DNA of 64,000 nucleotides from Bryobacteraceae bacterium (GCA_947458745.1 CANGYQ010000013.1:1-64000), one strand, 5' to 3'; shown: positions 16,109 to 29,045, numbered from the stretch's first letter. A program made the numbers and translations. The notes: generated from the sequence alone by a model not told the origin.

Positions 16109-17461
16109 TTACTTGGCCCGGCCCACGCGCTTCATGACGTTCTTGACACCGCCCATCACCCGCTCCTCGACATCGGGGGCAAATGGTCCGGGCTGGCCGT
16201 AGTAGATCATGCTGTCCACTGCCTCATAACCGCCCTCCTTCAGGATCTGCGCGGTGGGGATGTAGCACATGACATCGTTGGAATAGCCGGCCACGACGGT
16301 GTTTTCGCCGGGGAACTCCTTCTTGGTGCGCAAGCCATAGCCGACGACGAGTTCACCGCCCAGGGCGACATAGGTGACATCTTTGCCCAGGCGAATCGCC
16401 TGCACCGGGTACGCCACTTTGGTCACCGGGCGACGCTCGTCATAGGCCTTCAGCATCTCTTTGGCGCGGCGCACGGCGGCGGGCGTTTTGGAACTGAGTT
16501 CTTTCTCGAAGTCTTCGCGGGTGTGGGGCGCAAATTGAAGCTCGGTTAACTGGAAGGCGGCCCGCAACGGTCCGCGGACGGGCTTCATTTGCCCTTTCAG
16601 GACCGCATCCACCGCCGTGGCCAATGTCCGGCCGTGCTGGATGGCGAGTTCATCCTTGCTGCGCGGGTTAGGGTTCTGATCGCCGCCCGCCAGCAGCATA
16701 AACATGCCCGCCGCGCCGGGATGCATCTTCTCAAACTCGATCTGGGCGAAACCGGCATAATCGCCGCTCAACTTGTAGAACTCCCCGGTGAGCGTGGTGT
16801 TGTGGCAGGCATAGCCGAACAACGCCGCCCGCAGCTTGCCATCCGCACCTTTGAGCGCCAGCACGGGAACGCTGTGGTCAACGGCACCTTGAGGATTGAC
16901 CCCAATGGTGACCTTGCCATTCGCATTGAACTGCCGCCGGTTCACCGCAAAGGGTGCCTTGCCTTCACCGTAGGCGATGTCGCCCGGTTGCAGGTCACCA
17001 ATGGCCGCACCGATGGTGTCAATCAGCGTCTTGGTGAGCATTTGGGCGTAATCGCGCACCCGCTGGGACTCTTCGGGGGAGAAATCAAACATGGTGTTGA
17101 GGTTCTCGCGCACCATCGGACCGGTGTGGGTGTGCGAGGAGTTCAGCATCAGCCGGGACCGGTCCAGCCCCCATCGTTTCTGGCACTCGGCACCAATCTG
17201 CTCCGAGATCGCGCGCGGGAGGCCGATGATGTCGGTGGTGACGATCACCGCGCGCTGGCCGCGCTTGTCTTCCATCGCGATGGCCTTGGCCCACAGATCG
17301 TGCACCACACCTTCGGAGGGCTTGTTCCGGTTGCCATAACCGGACATCCAGATGGGGCCGCCGGGCGTGATCTTCATGCGTGCCACTCCGATCTTCCAAT
17401 CCGCGGCCGATGCCGGCAACAGTAGCGCAAGCAGCAGCGCAAAACACCTCAACATCATCAT
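16109..17461 (-). CDS. secreted neutral/alkaline ceramidase N-terminal domain protein (active-site serine absent)
   Basis: 450 residues from the first of three consecutive ATG codons (17461, 17458, 17455), giving a good signal peptide (LRCFALLLALLLPASAA). The family is shown by the opening GVARMKITPGGPIWMSGYGN and the zinc motif SSHTHTGP (108-115). In true ceramidases a GDVSPN motif holds the catalytic serine; here it reads GDQNPN (260-265), so amide hydrolysis by that mechanism is doubtful. Many soil and planctomycete proteins share this altered form and have no known substrate. Divergent from the TonB receptor (40 bases apart) and followed by the ROK kinase. Confidence 0.8.
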   Translation of the reverse strand: MMMLRCFALLLALLLPASAADWKIGVARMKITPGGPIWMSGYGNRNKPSEGVVHDLWAKAIAMEDKRGQRAVIVTTDIIGLPRAISEQIGAECQKRWGLDRSRLMLNSSHTHTGPMVRENLNTMFDFSPEESQRVRDYAQMLTKTLIDTIGAAIGDLQPGDIAYGEGKAPFAVNRRQFNANGKVTIGVNPQGAVDHSVPVLALKGADGKLRAALFGYACHNTTLTGEFYKLSGDYAGFAQIEFEKMHPGAAGMFMLLAGGDQNPNPRSKDELAIQHGRTLATAVDAVLKGQMKPVRGPLRAAFQLTELQFAPHTREDFEKELSSKTPAAVRRAKEMLKAYDERRPVTKVAYPVQAIRLGKDVTYVALGGELVVGYGLRTKKEFPGENTVVAGYSNDVMCYIPTAQILKEGGYEAVDSMIYYGQPGPFAPDVEERVMGGVKNVMKRVGRAK

Positions 17462-17501
17462 CTTTCTGTTATAGACTAAGGGCTTCACAGAGTTCTCCCA
17501 A

Positions 17502-22066
<4,565 letters not shown>

Positions 22067-22106
22067 CGTAGTTCAGCAGCAATTCCAGCGGTTATCTGGT
22101 GGCGCG

Positions 22107-22124
22107 GGCGGAGTTCATTCCGCC
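22107..22124 (+). terminator. possible terminator hairpin after purA
   Basis: GGCGGA-GTTCAT-TCCGCC forms a perfect 6-base-pair stem with a 6-base loop, 40 bases after the purA stop and in the gap where purA meets the convergent DUF1552 gene. Only TT follows, so any termination would be weak or factor-assisted. Confidence 0.3.
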
Positions 22125-22186
22125 TTGGGGCGAGGGGAAGCGAAACGAGTCCTTGGCCTGACAACCTGCGCCGCCTGTAGCGAGGG

Positions 22187-23497
22187 CTACGCCACTTCCA
22201 AACCGTTTACCCGGCCGGTGCTGCTGGCGAACGTGTCGCTCTCGATGCCCATGCGCTGCAGCATACTCACGAAGAGGTTGCTTAGGGGGGCATTGTTGTC
22301 GCGCTTGAAGGCGACATGCTGGCCGTGTCGGAAGCCGCCGCCGGCTAGGAGGATGGGCAGGTTGGTGTTGTCGTGGACGTTGGCGTCTCCCAGGCTGCTG
22401 CCGTAGAGCACCATCGTGCGGTCCAGTAAGCGCTGGCCTTCTTCTTTGGTTCCCGCCAAGTTACCCAGTAGCGTCGCAAGCAGAGCCATTTGACGGCGGT
22501 CGGCGGACTCTAACTGCCGTAGTTTGTCGGCGGATTGGCCGTGGTGGGTGAGGTTATGGTAGACCTCGCTGGATGGCTGCCCGTCGCCCAGCCGGAAGAC
22601 GGGCGTGAAGAAAGCGTCGGCCATGACGGTGACGACGCGGGTCGAATCCGATTCGAAGGCCAGTTGCGCCATGGACAGCATCAGGTCGCACTTTTCAAAG
22701 AACAGCTTCCGGTCTTCGATGTCCGCCGGGGCTGGTTTGCTCGGCGTGGGTTTGGGCCGCTGCTCCCATTCGCGGGCGGTTTGGAGGCGCCCCTCCACCT
22801 CGCGAACCGACGTCAAATACTGATCGAGGCGCGCCTTGTCGCCGCTGGCCAGATTGCGGCTGAAGCGGCGGGTTTCGTCCACCAAGGTGTCCAAGATGCT
22901 GCCCCGCTCGTCTAACTTCCGTAACTGGCGCGCCACGGCTTCCTGATCGCCTTGGACAAACATCCGCTGATAGAGCTTGGCGGGGCTATCTTCTGCCGGT
23001 AACAGAACGCCGTCCCGGGTCCAGGAGAGGCTCCGGTTGCCTTTGTCGATGTTGACGCCCAGGTTCAAGGTGGGGAACCGCGTCACCTGCCCCAGCTTTT
23101 CGGCGGCGAACTGGTCGAGCGAGATCTGGTTGCGGAAGCCGCTCTTGAACGCTCCGCGGGCGGCCGTGAGGAAGCAGTTGTCAGCGCTATGGCCACCATT
23201 CACGCCCGGGTGCGAGAGGCCGCTGAAGACCGTCAAGTCATTCCGAAACGGCGCGAGCATGCTGAGATAGGGCGACGCCTGATAGTCCCGGCCGGTGCCC
23301 TGCGGGAAGAAGAGCTTTGGCAGTACGCCCAAATTGTTGGCGATGATTAGCATGCGCTGCGGTGGTGGCGATGCTGCGCGGGCGAAGGCGGGCGTCATGC
23401 ATTCGAGCGCTGGCAACGCCAATCCCACACCCGCGCCGCGCAGCAGCGTGCGCCGCGAGATGGGCGGGCGGCCGGTGGATACCTGGGGCATACGCAT
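22187..23497 (-). CDS. DUF1552 domain protein, Tat-exported
   Basis: 436 residues. The N-terminus carries a twin-arginine signal (ISRRTLLRGAGVGLALPALE). The body fits DUF1552: MLIIANNLGVLPKLFFPQG, the GLSHPGVNGGHSADN histidine cluster, VMADAFFTPVFR and the C-terminal YGSSLGDANVHDN. The family is distantly related to DUF1501/alkaline phosphatase-like folds and has no established function. It nearly always sits beside a DUF1592/DUF1588 cytochrome-type protein, as here: it begins 5 bases after that gene's stop. A shared role outside the cytoplasmic membrane is inferred from the pairing. Abundant in Planctomycetes and Acidobacteria. Confidence 0.85.
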   Translation of the reverse strand: MRMPQVSTGRPPISRRTLLRGAGVGLALPALECMTPAFARAASPPPQRMLIIANNLGVLPKLFFPQGTGRDYQASPYLSMLAPFRNDLTVFSGLSHPGVNGGHSADNCFLTAARGAFKSGFRNQISLDQFAAEKLGQVTRFPTLNLGVNIDKGNRSLSWTRDGVLLPAEDSPAKLYQRMFVQGDQEAVARQLRKLDERGSILDTLVDETRRFSRNLASGDKARLDQYLTSVREVEGRLQTAREWEQRPKPTPSKPAPADIEDRKLFFEKCDLMLSMAQLAFESDSTRVVTVMADAFFTPVFRLGDGQPSSEVYHNLTHHGQSADKLRQLESADRRQMALLATLLGNLAGTKEEGQRLLDRTMVLYGSSLGDANVHDNTNLPILLAGGGFRHGQHVAFKRDNNAPLSNLFVSMLQRMGIESDTFASSTGRVNGLEVA

Positions 23498-23502
23498 AGT
23501 GA

Positions 23503-26055
23503 CTACCGGCCTCCCGCCGGTCCTAAAAACAATTTACTCGATACTAACTCCAGCATCAGATCCCGCACCCGATAACCACCCGGAGCGCAGGCATCCAGCA
23601 TCGCTTCCAGCTCCGCCCGGTCCGAAAACCGCACCGGAGTCCCGGTGGAATAGACCACCCACTGGCGCAGCAAGTTCCGCGCCAACTGACGCGGCTGAGC
23701 CGCGAACAGGGCCTTCAATTCACGAATGTCTTTGAAGGTCCGCCCATCGGCCAGCTTACCGCTGGGGTCCACTGGGTTGGCTAGGGTGTAGTCGTAGTCG
23801 TGCCCGGCGCGGTCGATGCCGCTGACCTTCTCACCTTGCTCCAGGCCACGATAGCGGTCCCGCCAACCACCCATAACGTCAAAGCTTTCAAGCGCCAGGC
23901 CCACGGGGTCGAACTTGGCGTGGCAGGCGGCGCAGGTGCTGGACTTGGTGTGGAGTGCCAACAGATCGCGAATGGTTCTGGCCCCCCGAATATCGGGCTC
24001 TACAGCGGGCACACCCGGAGGCGGGGGCGGAGGTGGTTCCCCCAGCAATCGATCCATGATCCAGGCGCCGCGGATGACGGGAGAAGTGGAGGTGCCGTTG
24101 GCGGTCACCTTCATGATGGCGGCTTGGGTGAGCAAGCCACCCAGCGGACTCCCAAGAGGCAGCGTGATTTTGCGTAATGCCGTGCCGGTGATGGGCGGCA
24201 ATTGGTAATGCTTCGCCAGGCGTTCGTTAGCGAAAATGAAGTCCGACTGCAGTAGCGTGCGAACTGGCAGATTCTCGCGGAACAGCGTGGCGAAGAACAA
24301 GCGCGTCTCACGCTCCATCGATTCAGTCAGATACTCGTCCAGGCGGTACTCCGGGTAGAGCCGGTTGTCTGGGTCGTCGCGGCGGAGAAAGCGGAGGTTC
24401 AGCCAGTCATCGGTGAAGCTGTTGACGAACCGCTCAAAGCCTTCGCCCGCCATGAGGCGAAGCGCATGCTGGCGCACCGTTGCGGAATCCGTCAGCCGCT
24501 GATGGCGGGCAGCATCCAGCAGCTCAGCATCGGGCCGCGAATTTGCGAACAGGTGCGAGAACCGGGAGGCGATGGCGAACTGCTGCTGGCGGCCACGCGG
24601 CTCCGGCAGATAGAGAAACAGGTCCGAGCAGAGAAAGGCCTGGTATCCAGCCAGCAGTGCGTCGAGAAATGGTTCCCCTCTCGACAACCGCGCCTGTACC
24701 AGACGGTCGAACTTGGCGGTGGCCTCCTCCGGTACCGGTCCACGAGCCGCCGCCAGTATGAAGCGTCGCAGCAAACGGCTCGCCTCAGCTGGCGGGTTTT
24801 GGGGAGCGGGTGCAATGCCCAGTTCATCCAGCAGCACCCGGTGTGACGGCGGCGGCCACATCGACGGCAGGATCGGCCCTTCAATCTCAACCCACTGGAA
24901 CGCCACACCCGGTTGGCCGCCTGGCGGGAATGGCGGGAAGCGGTAGGTGCCCGGCATGCCGCGAATGGCGTCGATCTGCGGCGCGGGCAGGCCCAACAGA
25001 CCGTACTCGATGCTCTGGCCTTGATCGAGGCGGACGGTCGTTTTGTAGACAGCGGGCTGCGGCTCGATGTCGAACGTGCCACCGGTGGCACGGACGGGTT
25101 CGGCAATATCGTGGTTGCTGGGCTTGCGGGCCCGGAGCATCATGGGCACCGGCTGCCGGGCTGGCGCAATGACGTAGCCTTCGTTCTGCAGCACCGCGCG
25201 GGCGGAAAAGCGGACCCGGTACTCGCCCGAATAGGGTGCCGAGAACCCGCGCGGATGGGCGGCATAAGGCCAACCAGGCGAACGGAACAGCGCCATCTCG
25301 ATGGCCGGATCCTCCTCCCACTCCTTCGGCAGCGGACGCGGATGCTCCTTTTCGACATTCAAGCCCCGGTTATCCTTTACAAAGAACATTGACTCGCGAT
25401 TGCCGGTGCTGCGCGACCCGGGAAACAGGCGCGTGCCGAGGGCACGAAACGTCGTCACGGCGGGTGGTTGCGCCTGTTTGGCCAGCGCTTCTCGCAAGGC
25501 GAACTCGGTGGCATCCAGGTACGCCGTCAGCTGGACCCGCGAGATGTCCAGTGTCTCGGCCGTCTTGTGGAAGTGGTGGGAAAGCCGGTCTTCCGGCAGC
25601 ATCTCCCTGAGGTCCAGGTAGGGCAACTGCAGGACATCCCGGAGGTTCTGCTCAAACTCGTCCCGGTTCAGCCGACGCATCAGACCGCGCCCTTGCGCCG
25701 CTACCTCAGCCGCGTCGGCCGCACGGATCGCGGCGCTCAATTCCTTCACCAAGGCCGCCCGCTGCGGGTCCGGGAGCGTGGTGCCGGGTGGTGGCATTTC
25801 GCGCTTCTCAATCCGGTCGTGGATCCGGGTCCACCGCTCGCGGGTGGCGCGGTCCTTCAACTCAAACGGCAACCCAGTCAGGTCTAGCCCGCCGGATGGG
25901 GATTTGGGATTGTGACACGGCACACAAGCCTGGTTGAGCAGCAACGGCCGCGGAGCCGCCGAAGCCGGGAGTGTGATCGCAAAAATCAACGCCGGTCTGG
26001 CGAACGTGCGCATCGCGACGGACACCAAAAGCCGGAGCGTGGACGGACGGATCAT
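23503..26055 (-). CDS. DUF1592/DUF1588/DUF1585 multidomain c-type cytochrome-like protein
   Basis: 850 residues from ATG 26055; M15 (26013) is an equally good start and gives a cleaner signal (MRTFARPALIFAITLPASA). An N-terminal planctomycete-type cytochrome segment has CVPCH at 44-48. DUF1587 and DUF1595-like regions follow, then DUF1592 (FANSRPDAELLDAARHQRL and on), DUF1588 with a second heme-type motif CAACH (708-712), and DUF1585 at the end. Export and two c-type hemes are expected. Function unknown; such proteins are suspected in periplasmic electron transfer or polymer attack. Paired with the DUF1552 gene 5 bases downstream. Confidence 0.85.
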   Translation of the reverse strand: MIRPSTLRLLVSVAMRTFARPALIFAITLPASAAPRPLLLNQACVPCHNPKSPSGGLDLTGLPFELKDRATRERWTRIHDRIEKREMPPPGTTLPDPQRAALVKELSAAIRAADAAEVAAQGRGLMRRLNRDEFEQNLRDVLQLPYLDLREMLPEDRLSHHFHKTAETLDISRVQLTAYLDATEFALREALAKQAQPPAVTTFRALGTRLFPGSRSTGNRESMFFVKDNRGLNVEKEHPRPLPKEWEEDPAIEMALFRSPGWPYAAHPRGFSAPYSGEYRVRFSARAVLQNEGYVIAPARQPVPMMLRARKPSNHDIAEPVRATGGTFDIEPQPAVYKTTVRLDQGQSIEYGLLGLPAPQIDAIRGMPGTYRFPPFPPGGQPGVAFQWVEIEGPILPSMWPPPSHRVLLDELGIAPAPQNPPAEASRLLRRFILAAARGPVPEEATAKFDRLVQARLSRGEPFLDALLAGYQAFLCSDLFLYLPEPRGRQQQFAIASRFSHLFANSRPDAELLDAARHQRLTDSATVRQHALRLMAGEGFERFVNSFTDDWLNLRFLRRDDPDNRLYPEYRLDEYLTESMERETRLFFATLFRENLPVRTLLQSDFIFANERLAKHYQLPPITGTALRKITLPLGSPLGGLLTQAAIMKVTANGTSTSPVIRGAWIMDRLLGEPPPPPPPGVPAVEPDIRGARTIRDLLALHTKSSTCAACHAKFDPVGLALESFDVMGGWRDRYRGLEQGEKVSGIDRAGHDYDYTLANPVDPSGKLADGRTFKDIRELKALFAAQPRQLARNLLRQWVVYSTGTPVRFSDRAELEAMLDACAPGGYRVRDLMLELVSSKLFLGPAGGR

Positions 26056-26143
26056 TCCTGGATCATCATATTACGCCTTCGGTGGGCCGTATCGGCCGGG
26101 GGGCTCAGGACGAATGATTTACGCCGGTCCGGAATGGGCGCGC

Positions 26144-26149
26144 TACAAT
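26144..26149 (+). promoter_or_regulatory. -10 element of the tmRNA gene
   Basis: TACAAT lies 11 bases before the predicted 5' end of mature tmRNA (26161), a fitting distance for a -10 box given 5' processing by RNase P. No convincing -35 hexamer is seen at 16-18 bases upstream. The site is in the 105-base gap between the divergent DUF1592 gene and the tmRNA. Confidence 0.45.
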
Positions 26150-26160
26150 AGAGAAGGAAA

Positions 26161-26511
26161 GGGGGCGCCACGGTTTCGACGGAATCGTGCTGTTTTGGAG
26201 AGGCGTGTCGGGTTCCGAGCTCCCGTTAAACGATCGGAAAACAATTAACTGCCAACACGCAGTTTGCATACGCTGCTTAATTATTAAGTAGCCGCCTAAC
26301 CCGGTCAGCCCGATGGCTGGGGGACGGCGTCATAATTCGGGATAAGCGTAAGGTTTCGGTCCGGAGCCCCAAGCCGACAATCAATCGGACTAGGTGGTAG
26401 TTTTCTCGCAGGTTCTTAGGCCTCCACCGAAAATACCGAACTCTGCTACACACGTAGGCTCTTCAGGGCAAACTTTTTCGGACGGGGGTTCGACTCCCCC
26501 CGCCTCCACCA
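26161..26511 (+). ncRNA. ssrA: transfer-messenger RNA (tmRNA)
   Basis: 351 bases. The 5' end GGGGGCG pairs with CGCCTCC next to the encoded ACCA end (one G-U pair). The conserved GGTTTCGACGG follows at the 5' side, and the T-arm reads GGGGGTTCGACTCCCCC. The tag reading frame is GCC AAC ACG CAG TTT GCA TAC GCT GCT TAA (26251-26280), giving ANTQFAYAA, with a second stop two codons later. The RNA rescues stalled ribosomes with SmpB and tags the nascent protein for proteolysis. It is one-piece, not permuted. The tag ends YAA rather than the usual LAA. Confidence 0.96.
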
Positions 26512-26517
26512 TTCCAT

Positions 26518-26694
26518 ATGGCATTTCACGCCGTTGTCCACAAGGCGGAAGAAGGCGGATACTGGGCGGAAGTCCCCAGTATCCCCGGCTGCGCGACGCA
26601 GGGCGACACGATGGACGAATTACGCTCCAATCTTCGAGAGGCGATTGAAGGCTGCTTGTCGCTTTGCCTCAACTCGCATTCCGCCGAGAACTAG
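26518..26694 (+). CDS. orphan HicB-family antitoxin-like protein
   Basis: 58 residues. The sequence fits the partial RNase H fold of HicB antitoxins: an opening strand AFHAVVHKAEEGGYWAEV, the hallmark PSIPGCATQGDTMDEL, and a helix RSNLREAIEGCLSL. No DNA-binding tail and no HicA toxin gene are present on either side. ATG 26518 lies only 6 bases after the tmRNA CCA, so no independent ribosome-binding site or promoter fits, and the transcript must come from tmRNA read-through or from within it. It may be a relic or a regulatory orphan. The next gene begins 17 bases after its stop. Confidence 0.72.
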   Translation: MAFHAVVHKAEEGGYWAEVPSIPGCATQGDTMDELRSNLREAIEGCLSLCLNSHSAEN

Positions 26695-26711
26695 CACCTC
26701 GTTTTTCGCTG

Positions 26712-27416
26712 ATGCCCCTTCTGGATCGATTGGTGATTGTGGCCGGACATGCGGTTTTGCGCAATCCGGCCCTTCCTCACTTGGACTCTTCCTGGTTTCT
26801 ACTTCCCTACCAACACGGCGAAGGCGCCTGTTATCTGGCCCACATCCGCGCGGGTGTTGAACGGGCGGCGGCCGAACCGGGCACGGTGCTGATCTTCTCC
26901 GGCGGCCAATCTCGCGCCGAGGCTGGTCCTTTGAGCGAGGCCCAGGGTTACGCCATGCTGGCTGAACAGCAGGACTGGTTCGGGCATCCGGAAATGCGCA
27001 CACGAACGCTGACCGAAGAGCGCGCCCGCGATAGCTTCGAGAATCTCCTGTTCTCGCTCGCCCGCTTCAAGGAGTTCACCGGGCATTACCCGCAGCATCT
27101 CACTCTGGTCAGCTGGGCGTTCAAGGAGAAGCGGTTCGACTACTTCCGCTCCCTCATCCGCTGGCCCCGGGAGCGGTACTCCTACTTGGGGCGGAACGAT
27201 CCGCCGCAAGTGGCGGATTCGATTGTGGCCGAACAGCGCACGCTGACCTTTTATCACGCCGACCCTTACAGCGCCGGAGCCGACCTGCGCTCCAAGCGCG
27301 ACTCCCGCAACCCCCAGCGCAACCAGCACGGCTATCTGCTGACTTGCCCCGAACTCGCGGGGCTGATGGCGCATCAGGGACCGGAGCTGTTCGCCGGTCC
27401 CCTGCCCTGGGATTGA
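26712..27416 (+). CDS. DUF218 (YdcF/SanA-like) family protein
   Basis: 234 residues from ATG 26712; an earlier in-frame start would overlap hicB. Sequence features fit the DUF218 Rossmann-like fold: a first strand RLVIVAGHAV, the central FSGGQSRAEAGPLSEAQGYA (GGxxR motif), RTRTLTEERARDSFENLLFS (the conserved E..S.NT-like segment) and HLTLVSWAFKEKRF. Bacterial relatives act in envelope or vancomycin-tolerance phenotypes (SanA, ElyC), but others bind nucleotides; there is no membrane anchor here, so a cytosolic role is likely. Resemblance to eukaryotic-type DUF218 proteins is also possible. Confidence 0.7.
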   Translation: MPLLDRLVIVAGHAVLRNPALPHLDSSWFLLPYQHGEGACYLAHIRAGVERAAAEPGTVLIFSGGQSRAEAGPLSEAQGYAMLAEQQDWFGHPEMRTRTLTEERARDSFENLLFSLARFKEFTGHYPQHLTLVSWAFKEKRFDYFRSLIRWPRERYSYLGRNDPPQVADSIVAEQRTLTFYHADPYSAGADLRSKRDSRNPQRNQHGYLLTCPELAGLMAHQGPELFAGPLPWD

Positions 27417-27431
27417 TCCTGAATCGACCTG

Positions 27432-28241
27432 CTAGTTCAGGTGCTCGACACCAAACACCGGCATCGGTGCCGGGAACGTGCCGCTGCCCAGTACTTCACG
27501 AATCGCCATGTTGGTGTCGAAATAGACCTGCCAGTAGTGGGCGTTGTTGGTGTACGGCCGCACGGCCAGCACCGGGCCCACGGGCGTGAACGAGGCGATG
27601 ACCACGTCCGGCTCCGGCTTGGCGGCGACGTTCGGAATCTTGGCGATGCGCTCTTTCAAGGCCGCCACGACGGCATTGGGGTCCGCCGCGCCGGAAATCT
27701 GCGCCGACAAATCGACGCGGCGATAGGGGTTGGTGGAGAAGTTCTGGATGTTGTCCGAGAACAGCTTGTTGTTGCCCACAAAGGTCCGGATGTTGTCGGG
27801 CGTGTCGATGGTGGTGACGAAGAGCCCCACTTCCTCCACCGTGCCCGTGGTGCCGCCGGCGGAGATGAAGTCACCCACCTTAAACGGCCGCAGAACCACC
27901 AGGAAGATGCCCGCGGCGAAGTTCGACAGCAGACCGCCCCAGGCTGTGCCAATCGCCAAGCCCGCGCCCGCCAGAAGCGCTGCAAAGCTGGTGGTCTGCA
28001 CGCCAAAGTAGCCCAGGATCGCGATCACCAGCGTGATGTTCAACACCACGGCCACGGTGTTCCCGATAAACCGCAACAGGGTCGGCTCCAGTTTCTGTTG
28101 CGCGAGCCCCTTCTGGATCAACCCGACCGCAAAGCTGATCAGCCAGCGGCCAATGATGTACAGAACAATGGCCCCGACAACTTGCAGGCCGATGCCGGTA
28201 ACGGTCGTCTCGACGATCTTGATGATGTTGTTCACGTCCAT
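27432..28241 (-). CDS. small-conductance mechanosensitive channel (MscS family)
   Basis: 269 residues from ATG 28241, with GGGAGAG upstream; the frame runs on to a TTG at 28259. Three N-terminal membrane helices (about 10-35, 55-80, 85-115) end in the pore helix with FAALLAGAGLAIGTAWGGLL, followed by the MscS beta domain (VLRPFKVGDFISAGGTTGTV) and the C-terminal cage (VDLSAQISGAADPN). It should open under membrane tension to release solutes on osmotic downshock. It is convergent with the DUF218 gene and has a 138-base gap upstream holding no recognised gene. Confidence 0.92.
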   Translation of the reverse strand: MDVNNIIKIVETTVTGIGLQVVGAIVLYIIGRWLISFAVGLIQKGLAQQKLEPTLLRFIGNTVAVVLNITLVIAILGYFGVQTTSFAALLAGAGLAIGTAWGGLLSNFAAGIFLVVLRPFKVGDFISAGGTTGTVEEVGLFVTTIDTPDNIRTFVGNNKLFSDNIQNFSTNPYRRVDLSAQISGAADPNAVVAALKERIAKIPNVAAKPEPDVVIASFTPVGPVLAVRPYTNNAHYWQVYFDTNMAIREVLGSGTFPAPMPVFGVEHLN

Positions 28242-28379
28242 GTGATAGGTCTCTCCCAACAGTTGATTAGTCGCCCCAGAACTGCGGGCAAATTGACGCT
28301 CAAAAATGCCGGAGGCACCTCAGCTAATGGGTGAGTGCCCCTCGACTCCTTGGCAGTATAGCAATATGCGGAATGTGTA

Positions 28380-28769
28380 CTAGCGCGCGTCCATCACCGG
28401 GACGAGGCGGGAATCGATGATGCGTTCATCGGCGGTCACCAGCACCAGACCGAGTACCCGCGCGGTGGCGACGAGGAAGCGGTCGGCGGGGTCTTTGTGG
28501 GCCCAACCCAGCGCACCCACCTCTCGCGCCACGGCGAAAGTCAGCGGCGCTTCGAAGAAGTCCCCTCCTTGCAGCATCCGGGCAAGCCAAGCGGGATCAT
28601 TTTCGCCAAACCGGCCACTCTCGTGGAGAAGTACCAACTCCCAGATAGATATGGCTGAGAGCCAGAGTTCATTGGAGGGATCCTCAAGGACGGACCGCAC
28701 CTGGGCGGGCAATCGAGAATTGGGAGTTCCGGCCCACAGCCACACATGGGTGTCGAGCAACAGCCTCAC
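28380..28769 (-). CDS. vapC: VapC-like PIN-domain toxin ribonuclease
   Basis: 129 residues. The PIN acidic residues are all seen: D6 in LLLDTHVWLWAG, E44 in SIWELVLL, D93/D96 in HKDPADRFLVATA and D114 in LVTADERI. Such metal-dependent RNases cleave tRNA or rRNA when freed from their antitoxin. The LLLDTHVWLW branch is normally paired with Phd/YefM-type antitoxins, which is what precedes it: the two genes overlap by 4 bases (ATGA, 28766-28769). Chromosomal modules like this may act in stress tolerance or merely maintain the locus. Looks intact. Confidence 0.9.
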   Translation of the reverse strand: MRLLLDTHVWLWAGTPNSRLPAQVRSVLEDPSNELWLSAISIWELVLLHESGRFGENDPAWLARMLQGGDFFEAPLTFAVAREVGALGWAHKDPADRFLVATARVLGLVLVTADERIIDSRLVPVMDAR

Positions 28770-29032
28770 TTGCGCATTGCCTCGATGTCATCGAGATCGA
28801 TGACGGGCGAGATGACGTCGCCAATGAAAGTGATGCTGTCCCCCATCCACCCCAACTTCCGTTTCTCCTTTTTCACGGGAGCAGACGGAGAGATGGTGGC
28901 CACCGGCACGCCCCGTTTGGTGATCTGGACGGACTCGCCCGTCTTGTTCACTTGGTCAATCACTGCCAGACAGGTGGCTTTGAACTTGGATATGGCGATC
29001 TGTTCCACGGCTTCAGGATAGCAGTTGACCAT
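28766..29032 (-). CDS. vapB: Phd/YefM-family antitoxin of the VapC-like toxin
   Basis: 88 residues from ATG 29032; GTG at 29008 (VEQIAISKFKATCL) would give the more usual antitoxin N-terminus. The Phd fold is shown by AISKFKATCLAVIDQVNKTG and SVQITKRGVPVATISPS. The C-terminal 35 residues (acidic IDLDDIEAMRK) would wrap the toxin. It overlaps the toxin gene by 4 bases, allowing coupled translation. A perfect 12-base palindrome sits immediately upstream (29034-29045) as likely operator, giving the standard autoregulation by the toxin-antitoxin complex. Confidence 0.87.
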   Translation of the reverse strand: MVNCYPEAVEQIAISKFKATCLAVIDQVNKTGESVQITKRGVPVATISPSAPVKKEKRKLGWMGDSITFIGDVISPVIDLDDIEAMRK

Positions 29033-29033
29033 T

Positions 29034-29045
29034 TGACCATGGTCA
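29034..29045. promoter_or_regulatory. palindromic operator of the vapBC module
   Basis: TGACCATGGTCA is a perfect 12-base dyad lying 2 bases from the ATG 29032, with a further TTGACC at 29025-29030 inside the first codons. Phd-type antitoxins bind short palindromes at such places. If GTG 29008 is the true start, both elements would be in the leader. Binding is inferred. Confidence 0.5.

Noticed and set aside
16589..17425. 278-codon plus-strand frame
   Set aside because: Antisense of the ceramidase-family gene; low-complexity and without a ribosome-binding site.
26394..26648. Open frame crossing the tmRNA 3' end into hicB
   Set aside because: Runs through the conserved tmRNA tRNA-like domain and out of frame with the HicB-like sequence.
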